Shown: positions 15,448-23,289 of the stretch, one piece after another
How the letters are laid out: the number at the start of each line of letters is the position of its first letter
How positions within the stretch are numbered: position 1 is the stretch's first letter
Notes under the pieces: model-generated
Told to the model about the DNA's origin: nothing
Databases searched by the model: none
What the model saw: only the letters and a program-made list of their open reading frames with translations
Assembly: GCA_002327965.1 (NCBI GenBank)
Contig: DCVB01000043.1
Location: forward strand, 1-46,059
From: Candidatus Aminicenantes bacterium UBA2199
Lineage (GTDB): Bacteria > Acidobacteriota > Aminicenantia > UBA2199
Direction of reading: 5' to 3'
Length of the DNA: 46,059 nt
Program-made: the position numbers and the translations under genes

Positions 15448-16383
15448 TTATCCCCGGCCTTGGGCTTGGCCATTTGATTTTCCGATTTTGCGAACAGTGG
15501 TTTTGAAAGTTTCATCATCATCGCAGCACACAGCCAGAAAATCCAATGCGGAATCCAGGCCGTCCCGGCGGTAGGAAAAATCATCCGACGTATATGGAAT
15601 GGATGACGATATAGGGCATGTTTTTGCTGGAGGGGAAAGAAGTGCTTTCAAGCGCCGCAGGATGCTGGCCGCGTCTCGGAGCAGTCTGCCTTTGATCCGT
15701 GTTGGTGTGGCTACTCGCAGTGGAGCGACGGGCATGCTTTGTGTCGCTCTTGCATTTTCTCGAGCTCTCGCTACGCGATTCACCTCGATCGCATAGAGTG
15801 TTTCAGGAGCCGTAAGGCCAAAAATATCCACATTGCGGAAATAATTCTCCAGCAGGGACTTCAATTCAGTATGGTTGAATTCCTGAACGTGGAACTCATT
15901 CCAAGGCTTCATTCCAGGATCCAGCCTGAGCCGGGCATTGGGGGTTGAAAACAGAATCATTCCCGCCGATGGCACCATTCTTTTTAACTCTATGATGAAG
16001 GCTGGAATGTCCATGACATGTTCAATGACTTGCAGGCAGACCACGGCATTGAATGACTCATCGGCATAGGGAAGTCTTTTACCATTGATTCTTAAAAAAT
16101 CGATCCCCAGTTTTCCGTATGATCTTTTGGCAGCAGTAATTGCCTTTTTAGAGACATCCACTCCCACGACCTTTTGGGTCAACTGGGAAAGCAGGGCTGT
16201 CCCGTATCCTGTATTGCAACCGAAATCCAGGACTCTAAGGTTTGCTGTCAGCCGGGATGCTTGGATGTATGCCGCCGTGTGCATGAGATGCAAGACATAT
16301 TCTTCAATTGATAAAAAATCGGCAGTTTTGATCAAAAAATGCTTTTCTGCTTGAAGCCCGATCATTTCTTCATTTGTCATCAT
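15448..16383 (-). CDS. class I SAM-dependent methyltransferase
   Basis: The protein has 311 aa. The core runs LRVLDFGCNTGYGTALLSQL (motif I, D-F-G-C-N-T-G), VVGVDVSKKAITAAK, NAVVCLQVIEHVMDIPAFIIELKRMVPSAGMILFSTPN and ends about residue 210, followed by a basic tail of about 100 residues with no recognised domain. UbiG/Methyltransf_11-like methyltransferases of this form often act on sugars or lipid-linked glycans. It lies in the lower-GC patch with the flippase and the GT-A-like gene. The start used is the first of two adjacent ATG codons; an AGAGGG lies rather far upstream. Confidence 0.75.
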   Translation of the reverse strand: MMTNEEMIGLQAEKHFLIKTADFLSIEEYVLHLMHTAAYIQASRLTANLRVLDFGCNTGYGTALLSQLTQKVVGVDVSKKAITAAKRSYGKLGIDFLRINGKRLPYADESFNAVVCLQVIEHVMDIPAFIIELKRMVPSAGMILFSTPNARLRLDPGMKPWNEFHVQEFNHTELKSLLENYFRNVDIFGLTAPETLYAIEVNRVARARENARATQSMPVAPLRVATPTRIKGRLLRDAASILRRLKALLSPPAKTCPISSSIPYTSDDFSYRRDGLDSALDFLAVCCDDDETFKTTVRKIGKSNGQAQGRG

Positions 16384-16611
16384 CGTGAATCGGAAGGCCC
16401 TCTATTCCCAGATTGAATTTATCGGATTTTCCAACAAAATGCAAGAAGCTGGAATGCCGGAATATGGATCGATTATAAGAATAAGAATCAGAAAAGGAGG
16501 CCGTCATATTGTTGTTCTTTCGATCGGGAAGCATAATTGACCAGAAATATTCCGCGAGGTGAGGCAAGTCGCCTTTTATCAAAGTGAGCAAACGAGGGCA
16601 TTAAAAAGCAT
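16384..16611. other. intergenic stretch in the lower-GC patch, no confident gene
   Basis: These 228 AT-richer bases lie between two minus-strand genes. A 73-codon minus-strand frame (16591-16370) crosses the start of the methyltransferase but has no ribosome site and no recognisable motif. It might be a remnant of a larger gene. No hairpin terminator or promoter stands out. Confidence 0.3.
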
Positions 16612-17472
16612 TCAAATATTGGGGAATCCGTATCTTTCAATTATGGTGAGGATCTGACGGTCATTCCCCCCGGCGTTTAAGTTATTCAAGTGGAGCGCTT
16701 TGGTCTGTGAGCCTGGCCAGTAGATGAGTGCCCGCCTTGGTCCAATCTTTCGAGAAATCCCGCCATTCAACCTGACCATCCAGTGCAGCCAGATATCATC
16801 GTTTAGCGGGCTTAGCTCGAGAAAGATGTCTCTTCGCAGGACATCTTCATGGAAAATCCCTGGCGGATACAGAACTCCGGCAATTCCGGTCGGAAATGTT
16901 AAATTAGAATTATCTTCTTCTTGAATCTCGAAATCCCAATCTTCGTATGCGATGGGATTGCCTTCCTTATTCAGGCGAATATTATGGGCCCTGTGGCACA
17001 ACACGAATTGTGGATCGTTACGGTGGGCATTTACAAGTTCTTCCAGCCATGTTGGCCAATAATAGATATCATCATCGGCAGTTACGATGATCGCATCAGG
17101 CATTTCGTCAAGTGTCGGGATGATTTTGTTATATGATCGAAGATCTTGGCAAAACCGAATGTCAACCCCTTTATGGACAAAACCAAGGATTGTGTCAGAT
17201 AGAAAAACGCGATCATCATGGGCAATCCATAAGATAATGCGGTCAACTTGTAATGTTTGTGTGAGCAGGCATTCAAGAGTTCGTTTCAGGCTCCTAAACC
17301 GTGGCGGGTGTGATGTGAGCGAGATGACCAATGGTGCGGGGAGATGGTGTGGTTTTGCCGTTCGTCGCGCCATCCAACGGAGATGGGCAAGTGCAGCAAA
17401 GAGCATCGGTTTTATTTGGGAAAACCATTCATTCTGAATATGATTCCAAACACGAGTAATTATCTTTGCCAT
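16612..17472 (-). CDS. GT-A-like glycosyltransferase of capsule clusters
   Basis: This 286-aa protein carries PLVISLTSHPPRFRSLKRTLECLLTQT, VDRIILWIAHDD, DLRSYNKIIPTL and PDAIIVTADDDIYYWPTWLEEL. The DDD triad is a typical metal-binding DxD of GT-A enzymes. I know this layout from uncharacterised putative glycosyltransferases in polysaccharide clusters; the donor is unknown. The start at MAKIIT (17472) is chosen because the longer in-frame start at 17610 would run back into the aminotransferase gene. An AAGGAAC lies 13 bases upstream, which is distant. It shares the lower-GC composition of its neighbours. Confidence 0.65.
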   Translation of the reverse strand: MAKIITRVWNHIQNEWFSQIKPMLFAALAHLRWMARRTAKPHHLPAPLVISLTSHPPRFRSLKRTLECLLTQTLQVDRIILWIAHDDRVFLSDTILGFVHKGVDIRFCQDLRSYNKIIPTLDEMPDAIIVTADDDIYYWPTWLEELVNAHRNDPQFVLCHRAHNIRLNKEGNPIAYEDWDFEIQEEDNSNLTFPTGIAGVLYPPGIFHEDVLRRDIFLELSPLNDDIWLHWMVRLNGGISRKIGPRRALIYWPGSQTKALHLNNLNAGGNDRQILTIIERYGFPNI

Positions 17473-17563
17473 ATTTATTGATTCTGTTCCTTTTCGCTTG
17501 AAAAGGGAAGATTGAACTTGCTTTGACGACGTGATGTGAGTAAAACTGGCATGTCTATGTGTC

Positions 17564-18673
17564 TTAAATATTTTCGATAGGCGCTGCGATTCGCTTCTGG
17601 CACTCTTCATCGAGATACGGGTGCATGGGCAGGCTTAAAATTTCGCCGGCGATCTTTTCGGCGACCGGAAAGTCACCGCGCTGGTATCCAAGGTGGGCGA
17701 AAGCCCGCTGCAGGTGGAGGGGGATCGGGTAATAAACGGCGGTGGGGATGCCGGCTTCGCGCAACCTGGCGATGACCGCGTCGCGGCGCGGATGGAGGAC
17801 CGAGTACTGGGCCCAGGCCGAGATATTGCCGGGCAGGATCCTGGGCGTTTTCACGGCTCCGCCCAGCAGCCGGTCGTAGCGGCCGGCGACCTCCTGGCGC
17901 AGTTCGATCTCCTCGGGGAAGATCTCCATCTTGGCCAGCAGCACCGCCGCCTGCAGCGAGTCCATGCGGCCGTTGATGCCGACGCGCACGTTGGTGTACT
18001 TGTCTGCGCCCTGGCCATGGACGCGGATGGAGAGCAGTTCCTCGTAAAGGGCCTTGTCGGCGGTAAAGATCATGCCGCCGTCGCCGTAGCCGCCCAGCGG
18101 CTTGGCCGGGAAGAAGCTGGTCCCCGCCACTTTCGCCAGCGCCCCGGCTTTCCTGCCGTCCTGGCTGGCACCGAAGCTCTGGGCCGCGTCCTCCAGGACG
18201 AACAGCCTGTATTTGCCGGCGATGGCCTGGATGGCCCTGTAGTTGGCCGGCTGGCCGAACAGGTCGACCGGCATGATCCCCTTCGGGGTGAGTTTTTTCG
18301 CGGCAATGGTTCTTTGGATCGCCGCCTCGAGATCGGCCGGGTCGATGTTGAACGTCTCGGGATCGATGTCGACGAATACCGGGGTCGCCCCGGTGAGGGC
18401 GATGGCGCCGGCGCTGGCGATGAACGTGAACGTAGGAACGAAAACGGCGTCGCCCGGGCCCATTTTTTCGGTCAACAGGGGCATGAGCAGGGCGTCGGTG
18501 CCGCTGGCGACCGAAACGGCGTAGGGGACGCCGACAAAGGCGGCCAATTCATCTTCGATCTCCCTGATCTCCGGTCCCAGGATGTATTGGCCATGGTCCA
18601 GTATTCTCTTGAATCCGGCTTCGATCCGTCCGCGGATCCTTTTCTGCTGGGCTGCCAGATCGATAAACTGCAT
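17564..18673 (-). CDS. DegT/DnrJ/EryC1/StrS sugar aminotransferase (WbpE/WlbC-like)
   Basis: This 369-aa PLP enzyme has the start MQFIDLAAQQKRIRGRIEAG and HGQYILGPEIREIEDELAAFVGV, as in WbpE/WlbC, the 3-aminotransferases of UDP-2-acetamido-3-keto-glucuronate. SGTDALLMPL binds the cofactor phosphate, LFVLEDAAQSFGA holds the Asp for the pyridine N, and SFFPAKPLGGYGDGG carries the Schiff-base Lys. It makes an amino sugar nucleotide. The exact product is uncertain because no partner dehydrogenase or acyltransferase is in the window; FdtB/QdtB-type activity is the alternative. AGGAG lies seven bases before the ATG. Its length is normal for the family. Confidence 0.85.
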   Translation of the reverse strand: MQFIDLAAQQKRIRGRIEAGFKRILDHGQYILGPEIREIEDELAAFVGVPYAVSVASGTDALLMPLLTEKMGPGDAVFVPTFTFIASAGAIALTGATPVFVDIDPETFNIDPADLEAAIQRTIAAKKLTPKGIMPVDLFGQPANYRAIQAIAGKYRLFVLEDAAQSFGASQDGRKAGALAKVAGTSFFPAKPLGGYGDGGMIFTADKALYEELLSIRVHGQGADKYTNVRVGINGRMDSLQAAVLLAKMEIFPEEIELRQEVAGRYDRLLGGAVKTPRILPGNISAWAQYSVLHPRRDAVIARLREAGIPTAVYYPIPLHLQRAFAHLGYQRGDFPVAEKIAGEILSLPMHPYLDEECQKRIAAPIENI

Positions 18674-18734
18674 TGGAAACTCCTGATGATCGAGTAGCGT
18701 TCGTTCCGGGCACTTCTAATGGGTTTTTTCAAAC

Positions 18735-21050
18735 CTATTTTACAATTTTCGCCGCCGCCTGGCAAGTGGTCTTTTTCGGGCGCCGGTCCGGCAGGTACAA
18801 CCTGCGGATCTCTTCGAGGCGGCGAATTTCCTTTTCGATCAGGGGATGTCCCGGGGAGAGAGCGCGTGCCGCCAGCTGCGCCTCCATGGCCTGGGAATGG
18901 AGCCCGAACTGGCGCAATGCCAGGCCTGAGAAAAACCAGCTGCGGGCTTCGGCGGGTCGTGCCTCCGTCCAACCGCGCAGGGCCCCGACAATCTCTTCCT
19001 GCAGGAAAACGGGGTCGCGGCGTTTGGCCAGCGCCGCGAAATAGATCTCCGCCCCCTCTTCATGCCGTCCCGAACCGGCCAGGGCGGCCGCCAGGTAGAT
19101 CCGGCCGCGACGGTATTCCGGAAGAAGCTTTCCCAACCGCTGCAAATAGGGCAGGGCTCGTTTCGCTTCACCGATCTCCAGGAATGTCCGGCCGATGAGA
19201 AAATCCCTGTCCGGCCCGTCGAAATAACGCTCGATGCGCTCGCTGAATCCGGACCGGCCGGTCAGGGCAAAGGACAGGGCCAGCACCTCGGGGTCACCGG
19301 GAGCATCTTTCCTGGCCCTGGCCAGATGGGCCAGGGCGGCGGGGCGGTCGTTGTTTTTCCAGGCGATCTTCGCCAGGTAGAAGGACGGCTGCGAGGACTG
19401 GTCATAGTCCCGCTTGAAGGAATGCCCCTCCTCTTCGAGCCGGGAAAAGACGTCCCGCGCCTTGTTCAGTTCCTGCGCCGCCAGCGCCAGGGTGCCGCGA
19501 TCGAAACGGGACGAGAAATCGGGAGCGGCCAGCGTCTCATGGATGGCCAGGGCGGAGCCGGCGAACCCGCACGGCCCGAAATCGAGGTCGGTTGGACGCA
19601 GCGAATCGGCAAGCCAGGGGGCGGCGGCCAGGGCCCGCGCGGCGGAAACGGCGGCTTCGCTCCAGGAGCCGTTTTGGCGCCGCTGTTTTGCCTGATCGTA
19701 CAGGCCGCGGGAGAGCCTGAAGCTCCGCCACTGATGGGTCTCCTCCCTCATGGCGTCGTTTTCGATCGCCAGCGGCAGCGAAAGCCCGATGACGCCCGCC
19801 ACGGCCAGGGCCTGGAGCGGCCGCCTCCCCCAACTGGCGATCGCCCGCAGCGCCCGGCAGGCGAAGAATATGAAGACCGGGTACACGGCGATCCGCTGGC
19901 GGGCCGAGACGTAGGTCGCCAGCAGGACGGCCAGCTGGGTGAACAAAACGCCGTAGAAGAGCAAATGCTGTTTCCACTCGCGGCGGGCCAAGAAAAGCCC
20001 CAGGATGGCCAGGGCGGAGACCAGGGGGAAAGGCACGGTCGGGATCCGCGCCCGCTGCAGCTTCCGGTCGCCCCAGAAAGCCGGTGCCAGGTCGTGGCGG
20101 CGGAAGCCGTGGAAGAAGTAATTCGTCTTGGCCCCCAGCGAGCGCAGGAAGCGCCAGGGATGGTCGCGGATGTAATTCAGGGCCTTGCCGCTCCAGAAAC
20201 GGTTCACCCCGGCGATATCCATCTCCCTGCCGCTGTCCCTGCGGGCCAGCAGCCGGTACAGCGAGTGCTGGAAGTCGGGCTGGCCGGGAAACTCGTCGGC
20301 CAGGTCATATACCAGCGGGGGGTATATGGAGCTCTGCCCCAGGGAGTTCGGGTTGTTGCCCTCGAAGAAGACCGTGCCCGGGTTCATGGTCAGGGGAGTG
20401 AACCGCCCCTGGATGGACAGGTTGCGCAGGCACAGGAATCCCAGTGCCAACACGGAAGGCATCAGGAAGAGCGCGCTTGACCGTATCCAGCCGGCGGGGC
20501 GTGGCTTCTGCATCCGGAAATACAGGGGAACCAGCAGGAGGAGCGGCAGGAAATTCAGGCGGCAGAGAAGCGCCAGGGCGAAGAAGATACCGCCCGGGAA
20601 ACGGCGCGCTTCGCTGTTGCCGCAGCCGTGCAGGGCTCCCAGCAACAGGAAGAGCAGCAGGACCTCGGGCTCGAGAACGGGCGTGTAAACCATGACGCCG
20701 CGGTCGAGGACGAACACGGCCGTTCCGGCCGCGGCCAGGAGCGGGTGGAAATGCCGCCGCAGCAGGGACAGCAGCAGCCCGGCGCTGAGCGCGGTCATCA
20801 GGACCTGCAGCCAGAGGATGGCCCGTTCCGGTTCGGGAAGCCACTTCTGGGCGGCGACATGCAAGGCGAGATAGAGTGGGCTGAAGTCGGCAAGCCGTTC
20901 GCTGTCGAGATCCCCGGCGATCTGCTGCCGGGCGGCAGCGGGATACTTCAGGAATGTCGGCACGGGGAAATGCACGGCCACGATCGCCCCGTGCAGCAAC
21001 AGCGTCGCCAGGATCGCGAGCAGCGGCCAGGCCAGAACCCTGCTTCTCAT
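18735..21050 (-). CDS. GT-C membrane glycosyltransferase with C-terminal TPRs
   Basis: This 771-aa protein has about ten helices in residues 1-410 and TPR-like repeats over the last 330 (for example AKIAWKNNDRPAALAHLARARKDAPGDPEVLALS and YLQRLGKLLPEYRRGRIYLAAALAGSGRHEEGAEIYFAAL). The first periplasmic loop has DSERLADFSPLYLALH and the next membrane part DRGVMVYTPVLEPEVLLLFLLLGAL, as in GT39/ArnT-like GT-C enzymes. The TPRs may recruit protein acceptors. The ATG at 21050 has no Shine-Dalgarno and overlaps the TGA of a 42-codon leader ORF as ATGA; an in-frame start at 21095 is less likely. Confidence 0.7.
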   Translation of the reverse strand: MRSRVLAWPLLAILATLLLHGAIVAVHFPVPTFLKYPAAARQQIAGDLDSERLADFSPLYLALHVAAQKWLPEPERAILWLQVLMTALSAGLLLSLLRRHFHPLLAAAGTAVFVLDRGVMVYTPVLEPEVLLLFLLLGALHGCGNSEARRFPGGIFFALALLCRLNFLPLLLLVPLYFRMQKPRPAGWIRSSALFLMPSVLALGFLCLRNLSIQGRFTPLTMNPGTVFFEGNNPNSLGQSSIYPPLVYDLADEFPGQPDFQHSLYRLLARRDSGREMDIAGVNRFWSGKALNYIRDHPWRFLRSLGAKTNYFFHGFRRHDLAPAFWGDRKLQRARIPTVPFPLVSALAILGLFLARREWKQHLLFYGVLFTQLAVLLATYVSARQRIAVYPVFIFFACRALRAIASWGRRPLQALAVAGVIGLSLPLAIENDAMREETHQWRSFRLSRGLYDQAKQRRQNGSWSEAAVSAARALAAAPWLADSLRPTDLDFGPCGFAGSALAIHETLAAPDFSSRFDRGTLALAAQELNKARDVFSRLEEEGHSFKRDYDQSSQPSFYLAKIAWKNNDRPAALAHLARARKDAPGDPEVLALSFALTGRSGFSERIERYFDGPDRDFLIGRTFLEIGEAKRALPYLQRLGKLLPEYRRGRIYLAAALAGSGRHEEGAEIYFAALAKRRDPVFLQEEIVGALRGWTEARPAEARSWFFSGLALRQFGLHSQAMEAQLAARALSPGHPLIEKEIRRLEEIRRLYLPDRRPKKTTCQAAAKIVK

Positions 21051-21175
21051 GTCAGATGATGACCGGGTTGTATTCCAGTCGTTCCCGTATTGCAATCGTT
21101 CATGCAGGGAGCCTTCCCGCCGAGCCGCGGTTCGTCATCGCTGCGTTCCCCCTGCACGGCATCATGCTGAAGCAT
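21047..21175 (-). CDS. leaderless 42-aa leader ORF coupled to GT-C/TPR gene
   Basis: ATG at 21175 opens a 42-codon ORF starting MLQHDAVQGE. Its TGA (21049-21047) overlaps the GT-C gene ATG. The ATG is five bases downstream of the extended -10 TGTTAGAAT. The peptide is hydrophilic with two Cys and resembles nothing known. This is the longest of the four such leaders. Confidence 0.45.
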   Translation of the reverse strand: MLQHDAVQGERSDDEPRLGGKAPCMNDCNTGTTGIQPGHHLT

Positions 21176-21180
21176 GCACC

Positions 21181-21189
21181 ATTCTAACA
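21181..21189 (-). promoter_or_regulatory. extended -10 element of leader ORF and GT-C/TPR gene
   Basis: TGTTAGAAT on the minus strand ends five bases before the leader ATG (21175). It is back to back with the pilin promoter region on the plus strand about 120 bases away. Confidence 0.45.
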
Positions 21190-21308
21190 TATTTGGTTTC
21201 GGGGACAAGCACGGCAGGGAGGGTGACAATTAATGTCACCCAAAGTGCTCATTATTGGCATTCCGCGCGCCTCAAGTCTTGAAAAATGTCTGCCTGCACG
21301 AGAAAAAA

Positions 21309-21324
21309 TTGGCAGGATAATTGC
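21309..21324 (+). promoter_or_regulatory. sigma-54 (RpoN) -24/-12 promoter of pilin 1
   Basis: TTGGCAGGATAATTGC has GG and GC separated by exactly ten bases and matches the RpoN consensus TTGGCAC-N5-TTGC except one base. The start of transcription would be near 21336, about 24 bases before the ATG. A TATAAT at 21331 could alternatively serve sigma-70. The second pilin has the same element. Confidence 0.7.
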
Positions 21325-21358
21325 TTGCCATATAATAGATCCTTAAAAGGAGGTTCTA

Positions 21359-21826
21359 ATGAATAAGAAAGGTTTTACGCTGATTGAGCTGCTGATCGTC
21401 GTGGCCATCATCGGCATCATCGCCGCCATCGCCATACCCAACCTGCTGGTTGCCCTGCAGAAAGGCAAGCAGAAGGCGACGATGGGCGACATGAAGTCGA
21501 TCGGAACATCCATCGAGTCCTACATCACCGACTGGTCCTTCGTTCCCCAGGGGCTCACGGATATCACCGGCCTCAATGTCTCCTGGTTCTCCCCCTTCTA
21601 CATCAAGGTGCTTCCCGAGACCGACGGTTGGGGAACGATCATGGCTTATGAGGGTGGAACGGTTGGAGATGAGGACCTGGACCTGTATTCGATCATCTCC
21701 TACGGCCGCAACAAGGGCGATGACGGCACGACCGGACTGTACGAGGTCACCCGCCTCTCCGACTTCAACCAGGACATCTATTATTCCAACGGCATCTTCA
21801 CCGTCGGTCCCAGGGTCAAGAGATAA
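21359..21826 (+). CDS. type IV pilin-like / GspG-like pseudopilin 1
   Basis: This 155-aa prepilin has a short leader MNKKG, cleavage before FTLIELLIVVAIIGIIAAIA with the invariant Glu5, then the N-terminal helix to about residue 50. The globular part has LPETDGWG and LDLYSIISYGRNKGDDG, as in the GspG/major pseudopilin beta-sheet and Gly/Asp-rich loop. No cysteines are present. It would be processed by PilD and assembled into a pilus or T2SS-like pseudopilus. AGGAGG lies five bases before the ATG. Transcription is predicted from a sigma-54 promoter and ends at a strong hairpin downstream. Its paralogue at 25196 shares nearly all of the first 40 residues. Confidence 0.88.
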   Translation: MNKKGFTLIELLIVVAIIGIIAAIAIPNLLVALQKGKQKATMGDMKSIGTSIESYITDWSFVPQGLTDITGLNVSWFSPFYIKVLPETDGWGTIMAYEGGTVGDEDLDLYSIISYGRNKGDDGTTGLYEVTRLSDFNQDIYYSNGIFTVGPRVKR

Positions 21827-21848
21827 TCAGGCCTGACTCGATTCTCGC

Positions 21849-21884
21849 AAGCGGCTGGAAGACCATTCCAGCCGCTTTTTTTTT
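21849..21884 (+). terminator. rho-independent terminator after pilin 1
   Basis: AAGCGGCTGGAA pairs with TTCCAGCCGCTT across a 6-base loop, then a run of nine T. It separates the pilin from the Wzy_C gene that follows. Confidence 0.85.
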
Positions 21885-21927
21885 ACTGCTCAATTTTTCG
21901 GTCAGCGAGGTCAAGGGGCTATTCTTT

Positions 21928-23289
21928 GTGCGCCTGGCCTATTTTCTTTTTTTGATCGCGGTTTTCTTCCTGTGCTCCCGCTTGCGCCTGGAAAAGATCC
22001 TGGCGCCGATCAGCGGCGGCATCGCCCTGATCGTTTTCACCTATGGCATCGTCCAGAAATTCCTCATTTTCCCGATGATCCTGGAAAATTATCGGGCCGG
22101 TCCGTCCTTCTATTCGCAGGCGCTTGTCGCCCGGGCCTCCTCGGGGCGCATCTTCTCCATTTTTCCCCTGCCCACGCTATACGCCATGGTCTGCGGCCTG
22201 CTGCTCATCTTCATCGTTCATTATCTCCATCATGCCCGCGGCCCCGCCCGTATCTTCTGGGGCATGCTGCTGTTGCTGGGCGCCATGAACCTGGTCCTGA
22301 CCGAATCGTTCGGCGGCATCCTCTTCTTCACCGCCGGCATCCTCTTCTACCTGTTCGCTTCGCGCACTGTCCGGCAGCGCATCCTGGCGCCGCTGCTCAT
22401 GGTGCTGGCCCTGGTGTTCTTCCTGGTCGTCGCCCTGCGCTTTTCCGAGGCCCGGGAACTGGCGCCCGCCAAGCTGCGCTTCGCCAACTGGCAGCAGGCG
22501 GGCCGCGTGATATCCGCCGCGCCGGTCCTTGGGGTCGGCCTCGGGAATTACGAAACGACGGTCCCGCCCCATGTGAAGCCCGATGAGCCAGTTTCCATTT
22601 ACGCCCACAATTTCTTCCTGCAAATGGCCGCCGAGACCGGCTTGCCCCTGTTACTTTTTCTGGTTGCCATCGGCCTGGCCTGGCTGAAGGCCAATCTGCC
22701 TGCGTTCCTGAAGCCGGAGAATGCCATCTTTGCCTCTGCCAGCGTCCTGATCCTGCTGTTCAACGTCTTCGACATCGGCAACTATTTTTTCGCCGCCGGG
22801 GTCAGTTTTGCCGTCGTGTTCTCGCAGGTGGCGGTGCTGCCAGGAAAGCCCCGGCCGCGCCATCTCGTCGCCGTGGCCTTGCCGGCCATGCTGCTGCTGG
22901 TTCATGCCGCGGCCGCGAGCCGGCAGCGGACCGGTGACCTGTGGCTAAGCCGCCAGGAGCCCGGACAGGCGGAGTTTTTCTACCGCGCCGCCTTGAAATG
23001 GGAGCCGTTTTCCTATCGGGCCTGGCTGGGGCTGGCCCATATCGCCTGGCAGTGCGGCGATCGGGAAGGAGCCGACCTCGCCCTCAAAAAAGTACTGAAG
23101 ATCTTTCCCGGCCAGCCCTACGCCAATTATCTTTTTTCCGTATCTTCCTGGCGTCAAGGTCTTCATGGAACGGCCCTGGTCCATGCCCGGAAGGCCGCTT
23201 CGGGCAATGCCAGCAACAAGGAATACAGGAAATGGCATGAAGTGGTTAAAAGCGATCTCGCCAAAAAGCCCCCGCTCCCAGGAAACTGA
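21928..23289 (+). CDS. Wzy_C (O-antigen ligase/oligosaccharyltransferase) protein with TPRs, 1
   Basis: This 453-aa protein has about nine to ten helices. After a long loop come ISAAPVLGVGLGNYETTVPPH and YAHNFFLQMAAETGLPLLLFL, the signature of the Wzy_C/WaaL/PglL superfamily, in which the loop His is functional. The last 110 residues carry TPR-like helices (AEFFYRAALKWEPFSYRAWLGLAHIAW). Such enzymes polymerise or ligate undecaprenyl-PP glycans in the periplasm; TfpO and PglL transfer them to pilins. A GTG start at 21928 with AAGGGG upstream is used. The frame stays open back through the terminator, so the true N-terminus is uncertain, and the protein seems short at that end. Confidence 0.75.
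   Translation: MRLAYFLFLIAVFFLCSRLRLEKILAPISGGIALIVFTYGIVQKFLIFPMILENYRAGPSFYSQALVARASSGRIFSIFPLPTLYAMVCGLLLIFIVHYLHHARGPARIFWGMLLLLGAMNLVLTESFGGILFFTAGILFYLFASRTVRQRILAPLLMVLALVFFLVVALRFSEARELAPAKLRFANWQQAGRVISAAPVLGVGLGNYETTVPPHVKPDEPVSIYAHNFFLQMAAETGLPLLLFLVAIGLAWLKANLPAFLKPENAIFASASVLILLFNVFDIGNYFFAAGVSFAVVFSQVAVLPGKPRPRHLVAVALPAMLLLVHAAAASRQRTGDLWLSRQEPGQAEFFYRAALKWEPFSYRAWLGLAHIAWQCGDREGADLALKKVLKIFPGQPYANYLFSVSSWRQGLHGTALVHARKAASGNASNKEYRKWHEVVKSDLAKKPPLPGN

Noticed and set aside
15294..15584. A 96-codon minus-strand ORF whose TGA lies within the flippase start region, which could be a fifth coupled leader
   Set aside because: No -10 box sits just before its ATG, and it runs through most of the methyltransferase 3' end.
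16370..16591. A 73-codon minus-strand ORF in the low-GC patch
   Set aside because: It has no ribosome site or recognisable motif and overlaps the methyltransferase start. It is kept only as a possible remnant.
17473..17610. The longer start (17610) for the GT-A-like gene
   Set aside because: It would overlap the upstream aminotransferase gene by 47 bases and adds a polar stretch with no counterpart in the family.
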